From NCBI RefSeq assembly GCF_001887775.1, contig NZ_CP015519.1, positions 434,001 to 498,000 of the forward strand: 64,000 nt of DNA, read 5' to 3'. Below the pieces are notes generated by a model. That model made no database searches, was not told the DNA's origin, and saw only the letters and a program-made list of their open reading frames with translations. Origin of the DNA: Syntrophotalea acetylenivorans (GTDB lineage: Bacteria > Desulfobacterota > Desulfuromonadia > Desulfuromonadales > Syntrophotaleaceae). Shown in pieces: positions 52,395 through 61,481 of this stretch. Each line of letters opens with the position of its first letter. Within the stretch, counting starts at the first letter, position 1. The translations under genes and the position numbers were made by a program.

Positions 52395-54152
52395 ATGTCT
52401 ATGATGAATATAACCATCGACGGGAAAGCCACCCAGGTACCGGCTGGCAGCAAGATTCTTGATGCCGCTCAGAAGTTGGACATCAACGTTCCGACTCTGT
52501 GCTACCTGAACCTGGACGTCATGAAATACAACAATATGGCCGCTTCCTGCCGCGTTTGCGTGGTTGAAGTTGAAGGTCGCCGCAACCTGGCACCTGCCTG
52601 CGCCACTCCGGTCATGGACGGTATGGTCGTTAAGACCAACACCCTCCGCGTACTGCTGGCTCGTAAGACCGTTCTCGAGCTGCTGCTTTCTGACCACCCC
52701 AAGGACTGCCTGGTTTGCGCCAAGTCCGGTGATTGTGAACTCCAGGATCTCGCCGAAGCTTTCGGTATCCGTGAGATCAGCGTTCCGGGCGCCATGTCCA
52801 CCTATCGCCAGGATGTATCCGCTTCCATCATCCGCGACATGGACAAATGCGTAATGTGCCGTCGTTGCGAAACCATGTGCAACGACATTCAGTCCTGCGG
52901 CGTACTGTCCGGTGTTAACCGCGGTTTCGACGCCGTTGTTGCTCCGGCCTTCGAAATGAACCTCGAAGACTCCGTCTGCACCAACTGTGGTCAGTGTACT
53001 CAGGTTTGCCCTGTAGGCGCCCTGGTTGAGCATGACCACACCTGGAAAGTCATCGACGCTCTGGCTGATCCCGAAAAGGTCACCGTTGTTCAGGTAGCCC
53101 CTGCTGTTCGCGCCGCTCTCGGCGAAGCTTGCGGCATGGAGCCTGGCCAGTCCTTCACCGGTAAGATGGCAGCTTCCTTGCGTATGCTCGGCTTCGATCA
53201 TGTTTTCGATACCGACTTCGCTGCTGACCTGACCATCATGGAAGAGGGTTCCGAATTCCTCGACCGTCTGCAGAAGTTCCTGGATGGCGACAAGAACGTT
53301 AAAATGCCCATCATGACCTCTTGCTGCCCCGGCTGGGTTAAGTTCTTCGAGCATCAGTTCCCTGACATGCTTGACGTTCCTTCTACCGCCAAGTCTCCTC
53401 AGCAGATGTTCGGTGCCATCGCTAAGAGCTACTACGCTGAAGTTCTCGGCATCCCCCGCGAGAAGATGGTTGTAGTTTCGGTTATGCCTTGCCTCGCTAA
53501 GAAATACGAAGCCGCCCGTCCCGAGTTTGCCGTTGATGGCAATCCCGACGTCGACATCGTCATTTCTTCCCGTGAGCTCGGTCGCCTGATCAAGACCATG
53601 AACATCGACTTCGCTCAGCTCCCCGAAGAAGATTTCGACAATCCTCTCGGCTACTCCACCGGTGCTGCTCCGATCTTCGGTAACTCCGGCGGCGTTATGG
53701 AAGCTGCTCTGCGTACCGCTTACGAACTGGCCACCGGCGAAACTTTGCCGGCTGTTGAGTTCGAAGCCGTTCGTACCCTGACCGGTGTTAAGACTGCTGA
53801 CATTCAGGTAGGTCCTCACACCCTTAAGGTCGGTGTTGCTTCCGGTCTCGGCAACGCTCGTGAGTTGCTGGAAATGGTTCAAAAAGGCGAAGAGCAATTC
53901 CACGTCATCGAAATCATGGCCTGCCCCGGCGGCTGTATCGGCGGCGGCGGTCAGCCCTACCACCACGGCGACATGGAAATCCTCAAGAAGCGTAACGCAG
54001 TTCTCTACGCTGAAGATGCGGGCAAGCCCGAGCGCAAGTCCCACGAAAACCCCTACATCGTTGAGTTGTACGAGAAGTTCCTCGGCAAGCCTCTCAGCGA
54101 GAAGGCGCATCACCTGCTGCACACCCACTACTTCAAGCGTCAGCAGCTGTAG
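52395..54152 (+). CDS. hydA: [FeFe] hydrogenase catalytic subunit HydA
   Basis: A 585-residue iron-only hydrogenase that interconverts protons and H2. N-terminal [2Fe-2S] domain (CYLNLDVMKYNNMAASCRVC), His-ligated [4Fe-4S] (HPKDCLVCAKSGDCELQ), two [4Fe-4S] (CVMCRRCETMC and CTNCGQCTQVC), then the H-cluster domain with all three signatures: TSCCPGW (Cys310, Cys311), MPCLAKKYE (Cys366) and MACPGGCIGGGGQP (Cys510, Cys514). No twin-Arg or Sec signal is present, so it is cytoplasmic. Last gene of the operon, followed by a terminator. Codon use is strongly biased, which suggests high expression. Confidence 0.96.
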   Translation: MSMMNITIDGKATQVPAGSKILDAAQKLDINVPTLCYLNLDVMKYNNMAASCRVCVVEVEGRRNLAPACATPVMDGMVVKTNTLRVLLARKTVLELLLSDHPKDCLVCAKSGDCELQDLAEAFGIREISVPGAMSTYRQDVSASIIRDMDKCVMCRRCETMCNDIQSCGVLSGVNRGFDAVVAPAFEMNLEDSVCTNCGQCTQVCPVGALVEHDHTWKVIDALADPEKVTVVQVAPAVRAALGEACGMEPGQSFTGKMAASLRMLGFDHVFDTDFAADLTIMEEGSEFLDRLQKFLDGDKNVKMPIMTSCCPGWVKFFEHQFPDMLDVPSTAKSPQQMFGAIAKSYYAEVLGIPREKMVVVSVMPCLAKKYEAARPEFAVDGNPDVDIVISSRELGRLIKTMNIDFAQLPEEDFDNPLGYSTGAAPIFGNSGGVMEAALRTAYELATGETLPAVEFEAVRTLTGVKTADIQVGPHTLKVGVASGLGNARELLEMVQKGEEQFHVIEIMACPGGCIGGGGQPYHHGDMEILKKRNAVLYAEDAGKPERKSHENPYIVELYEKFLGKPLSEKAHHLLHTHYFKRQQL

Positions 54153-54192
54153 GATTCTTTAGAATCTAACTGTAGTACAGTGCAGTGATTTT

Positions 54193-54224
54193 AGGCCGGA
54201 TGAGCAATCATCCGGCCTTTTTTT
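54193..54224 (+). terminator. Terminator of the hydrogenase operon
   Basis: AGGCCGGATGA, GCAA, TCATCCGGCCT then seven T residues. Confidence 0.93.
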
Positions 54225-54273
54225 ATCTGGATTTGGGGAATGCATTCAGAATGAAGTGATTAATGGTACGAAT

Positions 54274-54314
54274 TTGACCTGAATCAAAGATTAGTCAGTC
54301 GAATTAGCCATAAT
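54274..54314 (+). promoter_or_regulatory. Predicted FNR-type box and -10 element for the hydEG-aspA-hydF operon
   Basis: TTGACCTGAATCAA (54274-54287) matches the FNR consensus TTGAT-N4-ATCAA at nine of ten fixed positions. CATAAT (54309-54314) would be the -10 element, giving a start site near 54321-54322 and placing the box centre at about -41, the class II activator position. A Crp/Fnr protein with the matching E-x-x-S-R recognition helix is encoded at 14217-14891, but other family members elsewhere could be the true regulator. Confidence 0.55.
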
Positions 54315-54409
54315 AGGGACAACATAAGAATCTTCAGTTTCTTCATGGTCGATTTCGTTCCTCTCCCTTGCGGAATCGACCACATTTTTAAAAATTTCAG
54401 GAATCCCTT

Positions 54410-55480
54410 ATGACTTTTATTCATACCCCCCCAGATAAACAGTCCATTTTACGTTGGTTGCTTAGCGAAGATCCTGCAGAAATTGCTGAGCTTTGGGCCT
54501 TGGCCGATGCGACCCGTAAAAAATATGTCGGAGACCAGGTTCATTTGCGCGGCCTGGTAGAGGTTTCCAATCGCTGCGAAAGAAATTGTCTTTATTGTGG
54601 TATCCGTGCAGACAATCGTGAGTTACAGCGTTACTTGATGCTTTCCGACGAAATCCTCGCTTGCGCTCATAAGGCTGTGGAAGTCGGTTTTGGGACCCTG
54701 GTTTTGCAGGCCGGCGAAGACTCCTCTATCGAGGCCCAGTGGTTAGCTGACATTATTCGCCAGGTTAAAGAGGAGACCGATCTGGCTATCACCCTCAGCC
54801 TCGGGGAGCGCTCGGATGAAGATTATCAGCTCTGGCATGCTGCCGGTGCTGATCGCTGTTTGCTTCGTTTTGAGACGGGTAATCGTGAATTGTTCGATCG
54901 TATTCATCCGCCCTTGGCCGGACAATCCAGTGATCGATTGGCTATCCTCGCAAGACTTCGTGAAATTGGTTATGAGATTGGCAGTGGTGTAATGATAGGT
55001 ATCCCCGGCCAGAGTTATGAGTCTCTAGCGGATGACATTGATCGGTTCCGGTCACTGGACCTCGATATGATTGGGGTCGGACCATACATTCCTCATCCTG
55101 ATACGCCCCTTGCCGGTATCGGAAATCGCTGGGACTTGCCCAAAGGCGAGCAGGTGATTAATTCTGTGGAGTTAGGTTACAGGGTCATTGCCCTTGCACG
55201 GTTGGTCTGTCCTCAGGCTAATATCCCCAGCACAACAGCGCTTGCCACTTTAGATGGCCCTGTTGGGCGGGAACTTGGATTGCAAAGGGGAGCCAATATC
55301 GTGATGCCTAATCTTACGCCCCTGAAATATCGTCAAATGTATGAAATATATCCTGCTAAAGCGGCTAGTACCGAAGACGCCGAGCAGAGTTGCGCCGCTG
55401 CTCTACGTCAAATACGTGCCCTTGGGCGTACGGTAGGTACTGGCCGGGGCGACTCGCCCAACCTGCATAAATCTATTTAA
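54410..55480 (+). CDS. hydE: [FeFe] hydrogenase maturase HydE (radical SAM)
   Basis: A 356-residue radical SAM enzyme that works on the organometallic precursor of the H-cluster. The cluster motif is CERNCLYCG (Cys56, Cys60, Cys63), preceded by VHLRGLVEVSN, with FGTLVLQAGED and ETGNRELFDRIHP following. The C-terminal NIVMPNLTPLKYRQMYEIYP and GRGDSP match HydE rather than the related BioB or ThiH. It is the first gene of the maturation operon; hydG starts 26 bases after its stop. Confidence 0.94.
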   Translation: MTFIHTPPDKQSILRWLLSEDPAEIAELWALADATRKKYVGDQVHLRGLVEVSNRCERNCLYCGIRADNRELQRYLMLSDEILACAHKAVEVGFGTLVLQAGEDSSIEAQWLADIIRQVKEETDLAITLSLGERSDEDYQLWHAAGADRCLLRFETGNRELFDRIHPPLAGQSSDRLAILARLREIGYEIGSGVMIGIPGQSYESLADDIDRFRSLDLDMIGVGPYIPHPDTPLAGIGNRWDLPKGEQVINSVELGYRVIALARLVCPQANIPSTTALATLDGPVGRELGLQRGANIVMPNLTPLKYRQMYEIYPAKAASTEDAEQSCAAALRQIRALGRTVGTGRGDSPNLHKSI

Positions 55481-55506
55481 CCTTCCTACAGAAAGAGGGT
55501 CTCGTT

Positions 55507-56928
55507 ATGTCTTTGCCATCTATGGATTTGAGTAAGAAAGCTGTCGATTTTATCGATGAGGATTTTCTTCACGGCCTGATCAATAAGGAACAGCCTACCA
55601 AAGCGCGCATTCGCGAAATTGTCGCCAAGAGCTTGAACAAAATCGCTTTGAGTGTTGAGGAGACTGCGGACCTGGTCCGTACCACTGACCCCGAGTTGCA
55701 TGAAGAGATTTTTGCAGCTGCCCGTCAACTTAAAGAAAATGTTTATGGGAACCGGATCGTTCTTTTTGCCCCTTTGTACATTGGCAATGATTGCATCAAT
55801 GATTGCACCTATTGTGCCTTCAAACGTTCCAACTTTCAGGCCGTGCGACGGACCCTGACCCCTGATGAGATTAAACAGCAGGTTACTGCCCTCGAGGATC
55901 ATGGTCATAAACGACTGATTCTTGTTTTTGGCGAGCACTCCCGGTATGACGCCGATTTTATCTCGGATACCGTTCGCAATGTGTACTCGGTTCGCTCCGG
56001 TCATGGGGAAATTCGCAGAGTCAATATTAATGCTGCCCCTTTGGATGTTGAAGGATACAAAAAGGTGAAAGAGTCTGGCATCGGTACTTACCAGATTTTT
56101 ATGGAAACCTACCATCACGACACTTACACCAAGATGCATCCCGGCAATACTCGCAAGGGTAACTATCTCTATCGTCTCGATGGTTTGAACCGCGCTTTTG
56201 AAGCAGGCATCGACGATGTAGGCCTGGGGGTTCTGTTCGGACTCTACGATTGGCGTTTCGAGGTGCTGGCCATGGTGCGCCATGCGCTTTATCTGCAGGA
56301 AACCTACAATGTCGGTCCCCATACCCTGAGCTTCCCGCGATTGAGACCGGCCCAGGGTGTTGAATTCGATGAGCAATATTTTACCACAGATGACGAATTC
56401 AAACGGATTATCGCCATCCTTCGTCTTGCTGTCCCTTATACCGGACTGATTCTAACCGCGAGGGAAAATCCGGAACTGCGCCGTGAGTTGATGTCTTTCG
56501 GTGTGTCGCAAATCGATGCCGGCAGTCGTATCGAACTGGGCGGCTATACCGAGGCAGGCGATGCTCAGGTCATGGAACGGGAGCAGTTCTCCCTGGCCGA
56601 TATCCGATCCCTTGACGAGGTCATGTGCCAGTTGATGAGCGACGGTTATGTGCCGAGTTTCTGTACCTCTTGCTATCGTAGCGGCCGAACCGGAGAGCAT
56701 TTCATGGAGTTCAGCATTCCCGGATTCATCAAGCGTTATTGCACACCTAACGCCCTTTTGACCCTTGAAGAATACCTGGTCGATTACAGTTCCCCAGAAA
56801 CACGTAAGGTCGGTGAAAAGCTCATTGAGGAGGAACTGGCCAAAATGGAGGATGGGGATATGAAACAACGGACCATCAAGCAGTTGGAAGAAATCAAACA
56901 ACGCAATGTGCGGGATATTTATTTCTGA
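55507..56928 (+). CDS. hydG: [FeFe] hydrogenase maturase HydG (tyrosine-cleaving radical SAM enzyme)
   Basis: A 473-residue radical SAM enzyme that splits tyrosine to supply CO and cyanide as an Fe(CO)2(CN) synthon. The SAM-cluster motif is CINDCTYC (Cys96, Cys100, Cys103) and the C-terminal auxiliary-cluster domain carries the CTSC pair (Cys386, Cys389) followed by SGRTGEHFM, which distinguishes HydG from ThiH. Length is normal. The stop is followed after one base by the start of the aspartase gene. Confidence 0.95.
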   Translation: MSLPSMDLSKKAVDFIDEDFLHGLINKEQPTKARIREIVAKSLNKIALSVEETADLVRTTDPELHEEIFAAARQLKENVYGNRIVLFAPLYIGNDCINDCTYCAFKRSNFQAVRRTLTPDEIKQQVTALEDHGHKRLILVFGEHSRYDADFISDTVRNVYSVRSGHGEIRRVNINAAPLDVEGYKKVKESGIGTYQIFMETYHHDTYTKMHPGNTRKGNYLYRLDGLNRAFEAGIDDVGLGVLFGLYDWRFEVLAMVRHALYLQETYNVGPHTLSFPRLRPAQGVEFDEQYFTTDDEFKRIIAILRLAVPYTGLILTARENPELRRELMSFGVSQIDAGSRIELGGYTEAGDAQVMEREQFSLADIRSLDEVMCQLMSDGYVPSFCTSCYRSGRTGEHFMEFSIPGFIKRYCTPNALLTLEEYLVDYSSPETRKVGEKLIEEELAKMEDGDMKQRTIKQLEEIKQRNVRDIYF

Positions 56929-56929
56929 T

Positions 56930-58338
56930 ATGACTGACTTTCGTAGCGAAAAGGATTTACTGGGTGAAGGGGAAGTTCCTGCACAGGCCTTATACGGTAT
57001 CCATACGGTGCGTGCCCTGGAAAACTTCGCTCTTTCGAAAAGACAGGTCAATAAAGCCCTGGTTCATGCCTTTGGCGCGGTTAAGCTTGCCTGCTGTCGT
57101 ACCAATCAGGGCTTAGGTCTTTGGTCTGAGGAAAAAGGCCAGGCCATTGACCGGGCGTGCAGCGAAATGATGGAAGGGCATCTTGATGAGCATGTCGTGG
57201 TCGATGCTCTGCAGGGGGGGCCGGAACTTCTACCAATATGAACGTCAATGAGGTCCTGGCCAATCGGGCGTTGCAGCTCCTCGATAAGCCTCTCGGCAGT
57301 TATCACGAAATAAGCCCACTGGACGATATCAATCGACATCAGTCGACCAATGATACCTATCCCACCGCTCTAAAGGTTGCAGCGATCGGCTTGTTGCGAG
57401 ATCTGGAGCGGGAGGTGGTGGCGGTGTGCGAAGCATTTCAGGCCCAGGAAAAAGCCACCGCACATGTTGTCAAGATCGGCCGCACCCAGATGCAGGATGC
57501 GGCGCTGACCACCCTCGGCCGGGAAATGTCCGCTTATGCCGATGCCTTTGCCCGGGATCGCTGGCGTATCTATAAATGCGAGGAACGCCTACGGGTGGTT
57601 AATCTTGGCGGTACTGCCATAGGAACGGGTTTGTCAGCACCTCGCCAGTATATTTTTCGGGTGGTAGAACAGTTGCGGGCCATTACCGGACTTGGTTTGG
57701 CCAGGGCGGAAAATCTTATCGAAGCGACCCAGAACAACGACGTCTTTGTCGAGGTGAGCGGCATTCTTAAGGCTCTTGCCACTAATCTGCTTAAGATCGC
57801 TTCCGATTTACGTTTTCTTTCCTCTGGTCCGGATGCCGGAGTTGGTGAATTACGCCTTCCGGCTCGTCAGGCCGGTTCTTCCATCATGCCCGGGAAGGTT
57901 AATCCGGTAATTCCTGAGGCAGTTTCACAAGCGGCCATGCAGGTTATGGCTAACGATCAGGTCATTGCTCAAGCTTGCGCTATGGGGCATCTGGAGCTTA
58001 ATCCCTTTTTGCCATTGGTCGCCGATGCTTTACTCGGTAGCCTGGACCTGCTCACTAACGCCTGCAGCATTTTTCGTCGTCATTGTGTAGAACTGCTGGA
58101 ACCTGATGAGGCTCGCTGCCGCCGTCATGTAGAAAACTCCACTGCCAGCATTACTGCTCTGGTATCATTGATCGGCTATGAGCAGGCGACCGCTTTGGCT
58201 CAGGCGCTGAGAACCAACGAACTGAGTTTGCGCGAGCTTGTCGTTGAACGAAAATTGGCCACGGCCGAAGAGTTCGATCAGATGGTTTCACCGGAAAGTG
58301 TCACCCGTTTGGGAACCCCCCTTAAAAAGGAACAATAA
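56930..58338 (+). pseudogene. aspA: Aspartate ammonia-lyase, frameshifted
   Basis: Aspartase splits aspartate to fumarate and ammonia. The first frame (ATG 56930 to 57241) reads GEGEVPAQALYGIHTVRALENF...DALQGG and then loses homology; the second (to 58338) resumes with NMNVNEVLANRAL and HQSTNDTYPTALKVA and includes the superfamily signature GSSIMPGKVNPVIPEA. One base missing from the seven-G run at 57214-57220 explains the break; restored, the protein is about 469 residues, normal for the family. This gene commonly sits between hydG and hydF in anaerobes. The frameshift may be a sequencing error. Confidence 0.85.
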
Positions 58339-59585
58339 TGAAATCGACTCCCAAAGGATTACGTCTGCATATCGGTCTGTTTGGTCGCCGTAACGTTGGT
58401 AAGTCGTCGTTACTCAATGCTTTGACCCGGCAGGACGTTTCGATCGTTTCTAACGTGGCTGGAACTACCACCGACGCGGTGGAAAAACCGATGGAAATGC
58501 TGCCCATCGGGCCGGTGCTGTTCATCGATACCGCCGGCATCGATGATGTCGGTGCCCTGGGTGAAATGCGGGTGCAGAAAACCCAGCAGGTTTTTGATCG
58601 GGCCGATATCGGCATCATTGTTACCGAAGTCGGTGTCTGGGGAGATTTTGAGGAAGCAATCTTCGCTCAATTGCAGGAACGCAAGACTCCGTTCATCGTA
58701 GTATTCAATAAAACCGATCTGGGTGCTCCCGATGCCACTCATATCGCTCGTCTTGATCAACTTGATGTGCCCTGGGTAGCCGCTGCGGCTGAAAAAGGTG
58801 AGGGTGTCCTCGATTTGCGTGAGGCCCTGATTCGCACTGTTCCCGATGAATTCATCAATCCGCCCAGTATTCTTGGTGACTTGGTGCCTTCCGGCGAGAT
58901 GGCTGTCCTAGTGGTACCCATCGATATGGAGGCCCCCAAGGGCCGATTGATTTTGCCTCAGGTGCAGTCAATTCGCGATATTCTCGACAACGATGCTTAT
59001 TGTATGGTGGTCAAAGAGCGGGAGCTGCGAGATGCCTTGGACCGTCTCAAACGCCCGCCTGCACTGGTTGTCACCGATTCCCAGGCTTTTCTTAAAGTCG
59101 GCGGCGATACTCCCAATGACATCAACATGACCTCCTTCTCCATTCTGTTCGCCCGTTTTAAGGGGGATCTGGTGGAGTATGTGCGCGGAACCATGGCGAT
59201 AGAAAACTTACAGCCGGGAGATAGAGTTCTAATCGCTGAATCCTGTGCTCATCATCCTATTGGTGAAGATATCGGCCGCGTTAAACTGCCCCGTTGGCTG
59301 CAACAGTACGTCGGAGGCAAGCTCGAGTTTGTTCATGTTCAGGGACATGACTTCCCTGACGATCTTAGTTCCTTTAGTCTGGCCATCAATTGTGGATCCT
59401 GCATGTGGAATCGTCGCGAGGTGTTATCACGTATCGTGAAGTGTCAACAGGCTGGTGTGCCGACCAGTAACTACGGTTTGACTATTGCTTATTCACTAGG
59501 GATCTTCGAACGGGCGCTTAAGCCTTTTCCCGCGGCGATGGATGCTTATCGGGAACTTGGCGGCAGCGGGCCGATTATTGGTTGA
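58338..59585 (+). CDS. hydF: [FeFe] hydrogenase maturation GTPase HydF
   Basis: A 415-residue scaffold that receives the 2Fe subcluster and delivers it to HydA. GTPase domain: G1 GRRNVGKSSLLNAL, G2 Thr in AGTTTDAV, G3 DTAG, G4 NKTD. A dimerisation domain follows, then the C-terminal cluster domain with Cys303 (ESCAHHP), and Cys352 and Cys355 (NCGSCMW), the three [4Fe-4S] ligands. The start ATG overlaps the last base of the aspA stop. It completes the hydE-hydG-aspA-hydF set; the operon has no clear terminator immediately after it. Confidence 0.94.
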   Translation: MKSTPKGLRLHIGLFGRRNVGKSSLLNALTRQDVSIVSNVAGTTTDAVEKPMEMLPIGPVLFIDTAGIDDVGALGEMRVQKTQQVFDRADIGIIVTEVGVWGDFEEAIFAQLQERKTPFIVVFNKTDLGAPDATHIARLDQLDVPWVAAAAEKGEGVLDLREALIRTVPDEFINPPSILGDLVPSGEMAVLVVPIDMEAPKGRLILPQVQSIRDILDNDAYCMVVKERELRDALDRLKRPPALVVTDSQAFLKVGGDTPNDINMTSFSILFARFKGDLVEYVRGTMAIENLQPGDRVLIAESCAHHPIGEDIGRVKLPRWLQQYVGGKLEFVHVQGHDFPDDLSSFSLAINCGSCMWNRREVLSRIVKCQQAGVPTSNYGLTIAYSLGIFERALKPFPAAMDAYRELGGSGPIIG

Positions 59586-59985
59586 CATTAGCGCGGCTAA
59601 TCATTGCGCATTTGCTTTGCAGTTTATAGAGAAATCACTTTGTCGTATCCATTGATGAAGTATGACCCTTATTTTCTCACCGTGGGAAAGAATCAGGCGC
59701 AGCGCTGCAAATCAGCTGCGCCATTTCTTTAGAGCTCAATGTTCTCCTGCAAAAAAAATCTCTAAAGAGTAAGTCTCAAATAGATCGTTCCCATTGCCCC
59801 TGTGTGCCAATCCTTCAGGGATGGTGATTAGTTACCCCAATCGAGGAATAGTCCTTTTGTTTAATCCCTTTGTGCCTTCGGCTATTGTCAGTTGGCAGAA
59901 AGTTGGCAAAAGGGGTATAATCAACCGCATAGCAGCTCTGTTTCCTGTTTGAACCGAGCCTTGAAATTTCGTCCAAAGGATCGAT
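59586..59985. other. 400-base intergenic region after hydF
   Basis: I see no convincing gene, tRNA, terminator or repeat. A 66-codon open frame (59892-60092) overlaps the next gene in another frame and is not protein-like. The promoter of the exported-protein gene presumably lies near the right end. Confidence 0.35.
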
Positions 59986-60483
59986 ATGACCAATTATTTA
60001 AAAAGTTCATCAGCTTTTGTGCGGATCCTCCCTCCGATCCTGCTGCTGGCTTTTTTACTGGTGCCGTCGAGTGGGTGGTCGGCCAAGAGTAGTGAAGAGT
60101 TCAATGTTGAAGGAGGTTCGATTAAGAAAGAGAATCTCTTCAATCTTTTTTTTGGCGGAGCACCCCTGATGCCAACCCAGCACGGCACGGTCATTGTCGA
60201 AGCTTACCATGATAAGAACGACAATAAGTTGCGCGATGCTGGTGAAGAGTCTCTCGATCAGGCGATAATTTGCATTGTTGAAGAAATTGTTTACCAGATA
60301 CCAGCGTTTATTCCCGGGCTAGACAATGGAATGAACTATACTTTTTTGTTTGAAGGAGAGGGCTTTCAGCCGTCAATCAAGCAAAAGAATGTTTTTATCA
60401 AAAAGCGGGGTCAGATCATTCGTATCGATGTCCCCTGCCGACCTGACCTTCGTCAGGAAGTGCATGCTCAACTAGGCAACTGA
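59986..60483 (+). CDS. Exported hypothetical protein with Asp/Asn-rich loop
   Basis: A 165-residue protein with a Sec signal peptide (RILPPILLLAFLLVPSSGWS, cleavage near residue 32-33). The mature part is predicted beta-rich and contains YHDKNDNKLRDAGEESL, a DxNDN-type loop like those that bind calcium in SdrD/B-type beta domains; the block VFIKKRGQIIRIDVPC closes the fold. I do not recognise a named family. It is followed closely by the MBL-fold gene (about 33 bases), so they are probably co-transcribed. Confidence 0.65.
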   Translation: MTNYLKSSSAFVRILPPILLLAFLLVPSSGWSAKSSEEFNVEGGSIKKENLFNLFFGGAPLMPTQHGTVIVEAYHDKNDNKLRDAGEESLDQAIICIVEEIVYQIPAFIPGLDNGMNYTFLFEGEGFQPSIKQKNVFIKKRGQIIRIDVPCRPDLRQEVHAQLGN

Positions 60484-60516
60484 GGCTTATTGGCATTTGC
60501 CGGGACATTCAAAACA

Positions 60517-61350
60517 ATGCATATCCGAATAACTATCCTTTGTGAGAATTCCTGCGGTCCTCCTCGTGGCACAGTTGGTGAGCATGGTTTTGCCTGTTTC
60601 ATTGAAACCGAGGCGGGTAATTATCTCTTCGATACCGGGCAAGGTATAGGCCTGGTTCACAATGCCGGTTTGTTGGGCAAAGATCTCACGTCTGTCAAGG
60701 CCGTGCTGCTCAGTCACGGTCATTATGACCATACCCAGGGTCTGCCAGACCTATTGCGGCGTACTGGTCCCGTCGATGTTTTTGCCCACCCCGATATCTT
60801 TACCGAACGCTATGCTCTCGATCGCCATGGGCGGCATTTTGTCGGAATCCCATGGCGCCGGGCCTACCTTGAATCTTTGGGGGCTCGTTTTCGTTTTGAG
60901 CGTGATTATTCTCAGATAGCGCCGGGACTTTATCTGACCGGTGAAGTGCCCCGTACAAATGATCTGGAAAAAGGTGATCAGCGGCTGGTGGTACCGACGG
61001 GAGAAGATCTCTTTGAAGCGGACCCCATGTTGGATGATATGTCTTTGGTCATCAACTCCAGCAAAGGCCTGGTTCTGGTTCTGGGTTGTGCCCATGCCGG
61101 GGTGGTTAACATTATGGAGCATGTCTGTAACAAGACGGGGCAGGAAAAGATCTATGCGGTGGTTGGCGGTACACATCTGGGTTTTGTCGGCCCTGAAGAA
61201 TTTCAGGAAACGGTTAAGGCGTTTCGGGAGTTCAGCGTCGAGCAGATCGGGGTCTCTCACTGCACCGGGTTACCGCGGGCCGCTCAACTTTACCACCATC
61301 TGACGGAACGTTTTTTCTTTGGTACCGTCGGAACCGTGCTGGAAGTCTAA
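60517..61350 (+). CDS. MBL-fold metallohydrolase (pterin-linked, Flp-like group)
   Basis: A 277-residue metallo-beta-lactamase-fold enzyme. The metal motif is LLSHGHYDHTQGL (HxHxDH), with further ligands in LVLGCAHAGVVN and GGTHLGF, and a late SHCTG. The beginning HIRITILCENSCG and the overall plan match proteins annotated as 7,8-dihydropterin-6-methyl-4-(beta-D-ribofuranosyl)-aminobenzene-5'-phosphate synthase-like, a label carried over from methanogens; the real substrate is unknown. Start at ATG 60517 follows the family; a TTG at 60490 with GAGG upstream is possible. Confidence 0.8.
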   Translation: MHIRITILCENSCGPPRGTVGEHGFACFIETEAGNYLFDTGQGIGLVHNAGLLGKDLTSVKAVLLSHGHYDHTQGLPDLLRRTGPVDVFAHPDIFTERYALDRHGRHFVGIPWRRAYLESLGARFRFERDYSQIAPGLYLTGEVPRTNDLEKGDQRLVVPTGEDLFEADPMLDDMSLVINSSKGLVLVLGCAHAGVVNIMEHVCNKTGQEKIYAVVGGTHLGFVGPEEFQETVKAFREFSVEQIGVSHCTGLPRAAQLYHHLTERFFFGTVGTVLEV

Positions 61351-61430
61351 ATCCTTTGTAACCAGGGATATAGCTCCTATTAGCTAATGTAGTTAATCAA
61401 GAATCCGCTAGCCGCTCAGGCATCAATTAA

Positions 61431-61463
61431 GACAAAAGGCCTCCCATTGGGAGGCCTTTTGTC
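61431..61463. terminator. Bidirectional terminator between MBL gene and lipoprotein
   Basis: GACAAAAGGCCTCCC, ATT, GGGAGGCCTTTTGTC, a perfect 15-base-pair stem with A and T runs inside both arms. Confidence 0.93.
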
Positions 61464-61481
61464 TTTGGCATAATTTCAGGA

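Noticed and set aside
50904-54128. A 1074-codon open frame on the minus strand, antisense to hydB and hydA
   Set aside because: It mirrors two fully convincing genes and exists only because their biased codon use removes stop triplets from the opposite strand. It has no protein-like motifs or start signals.
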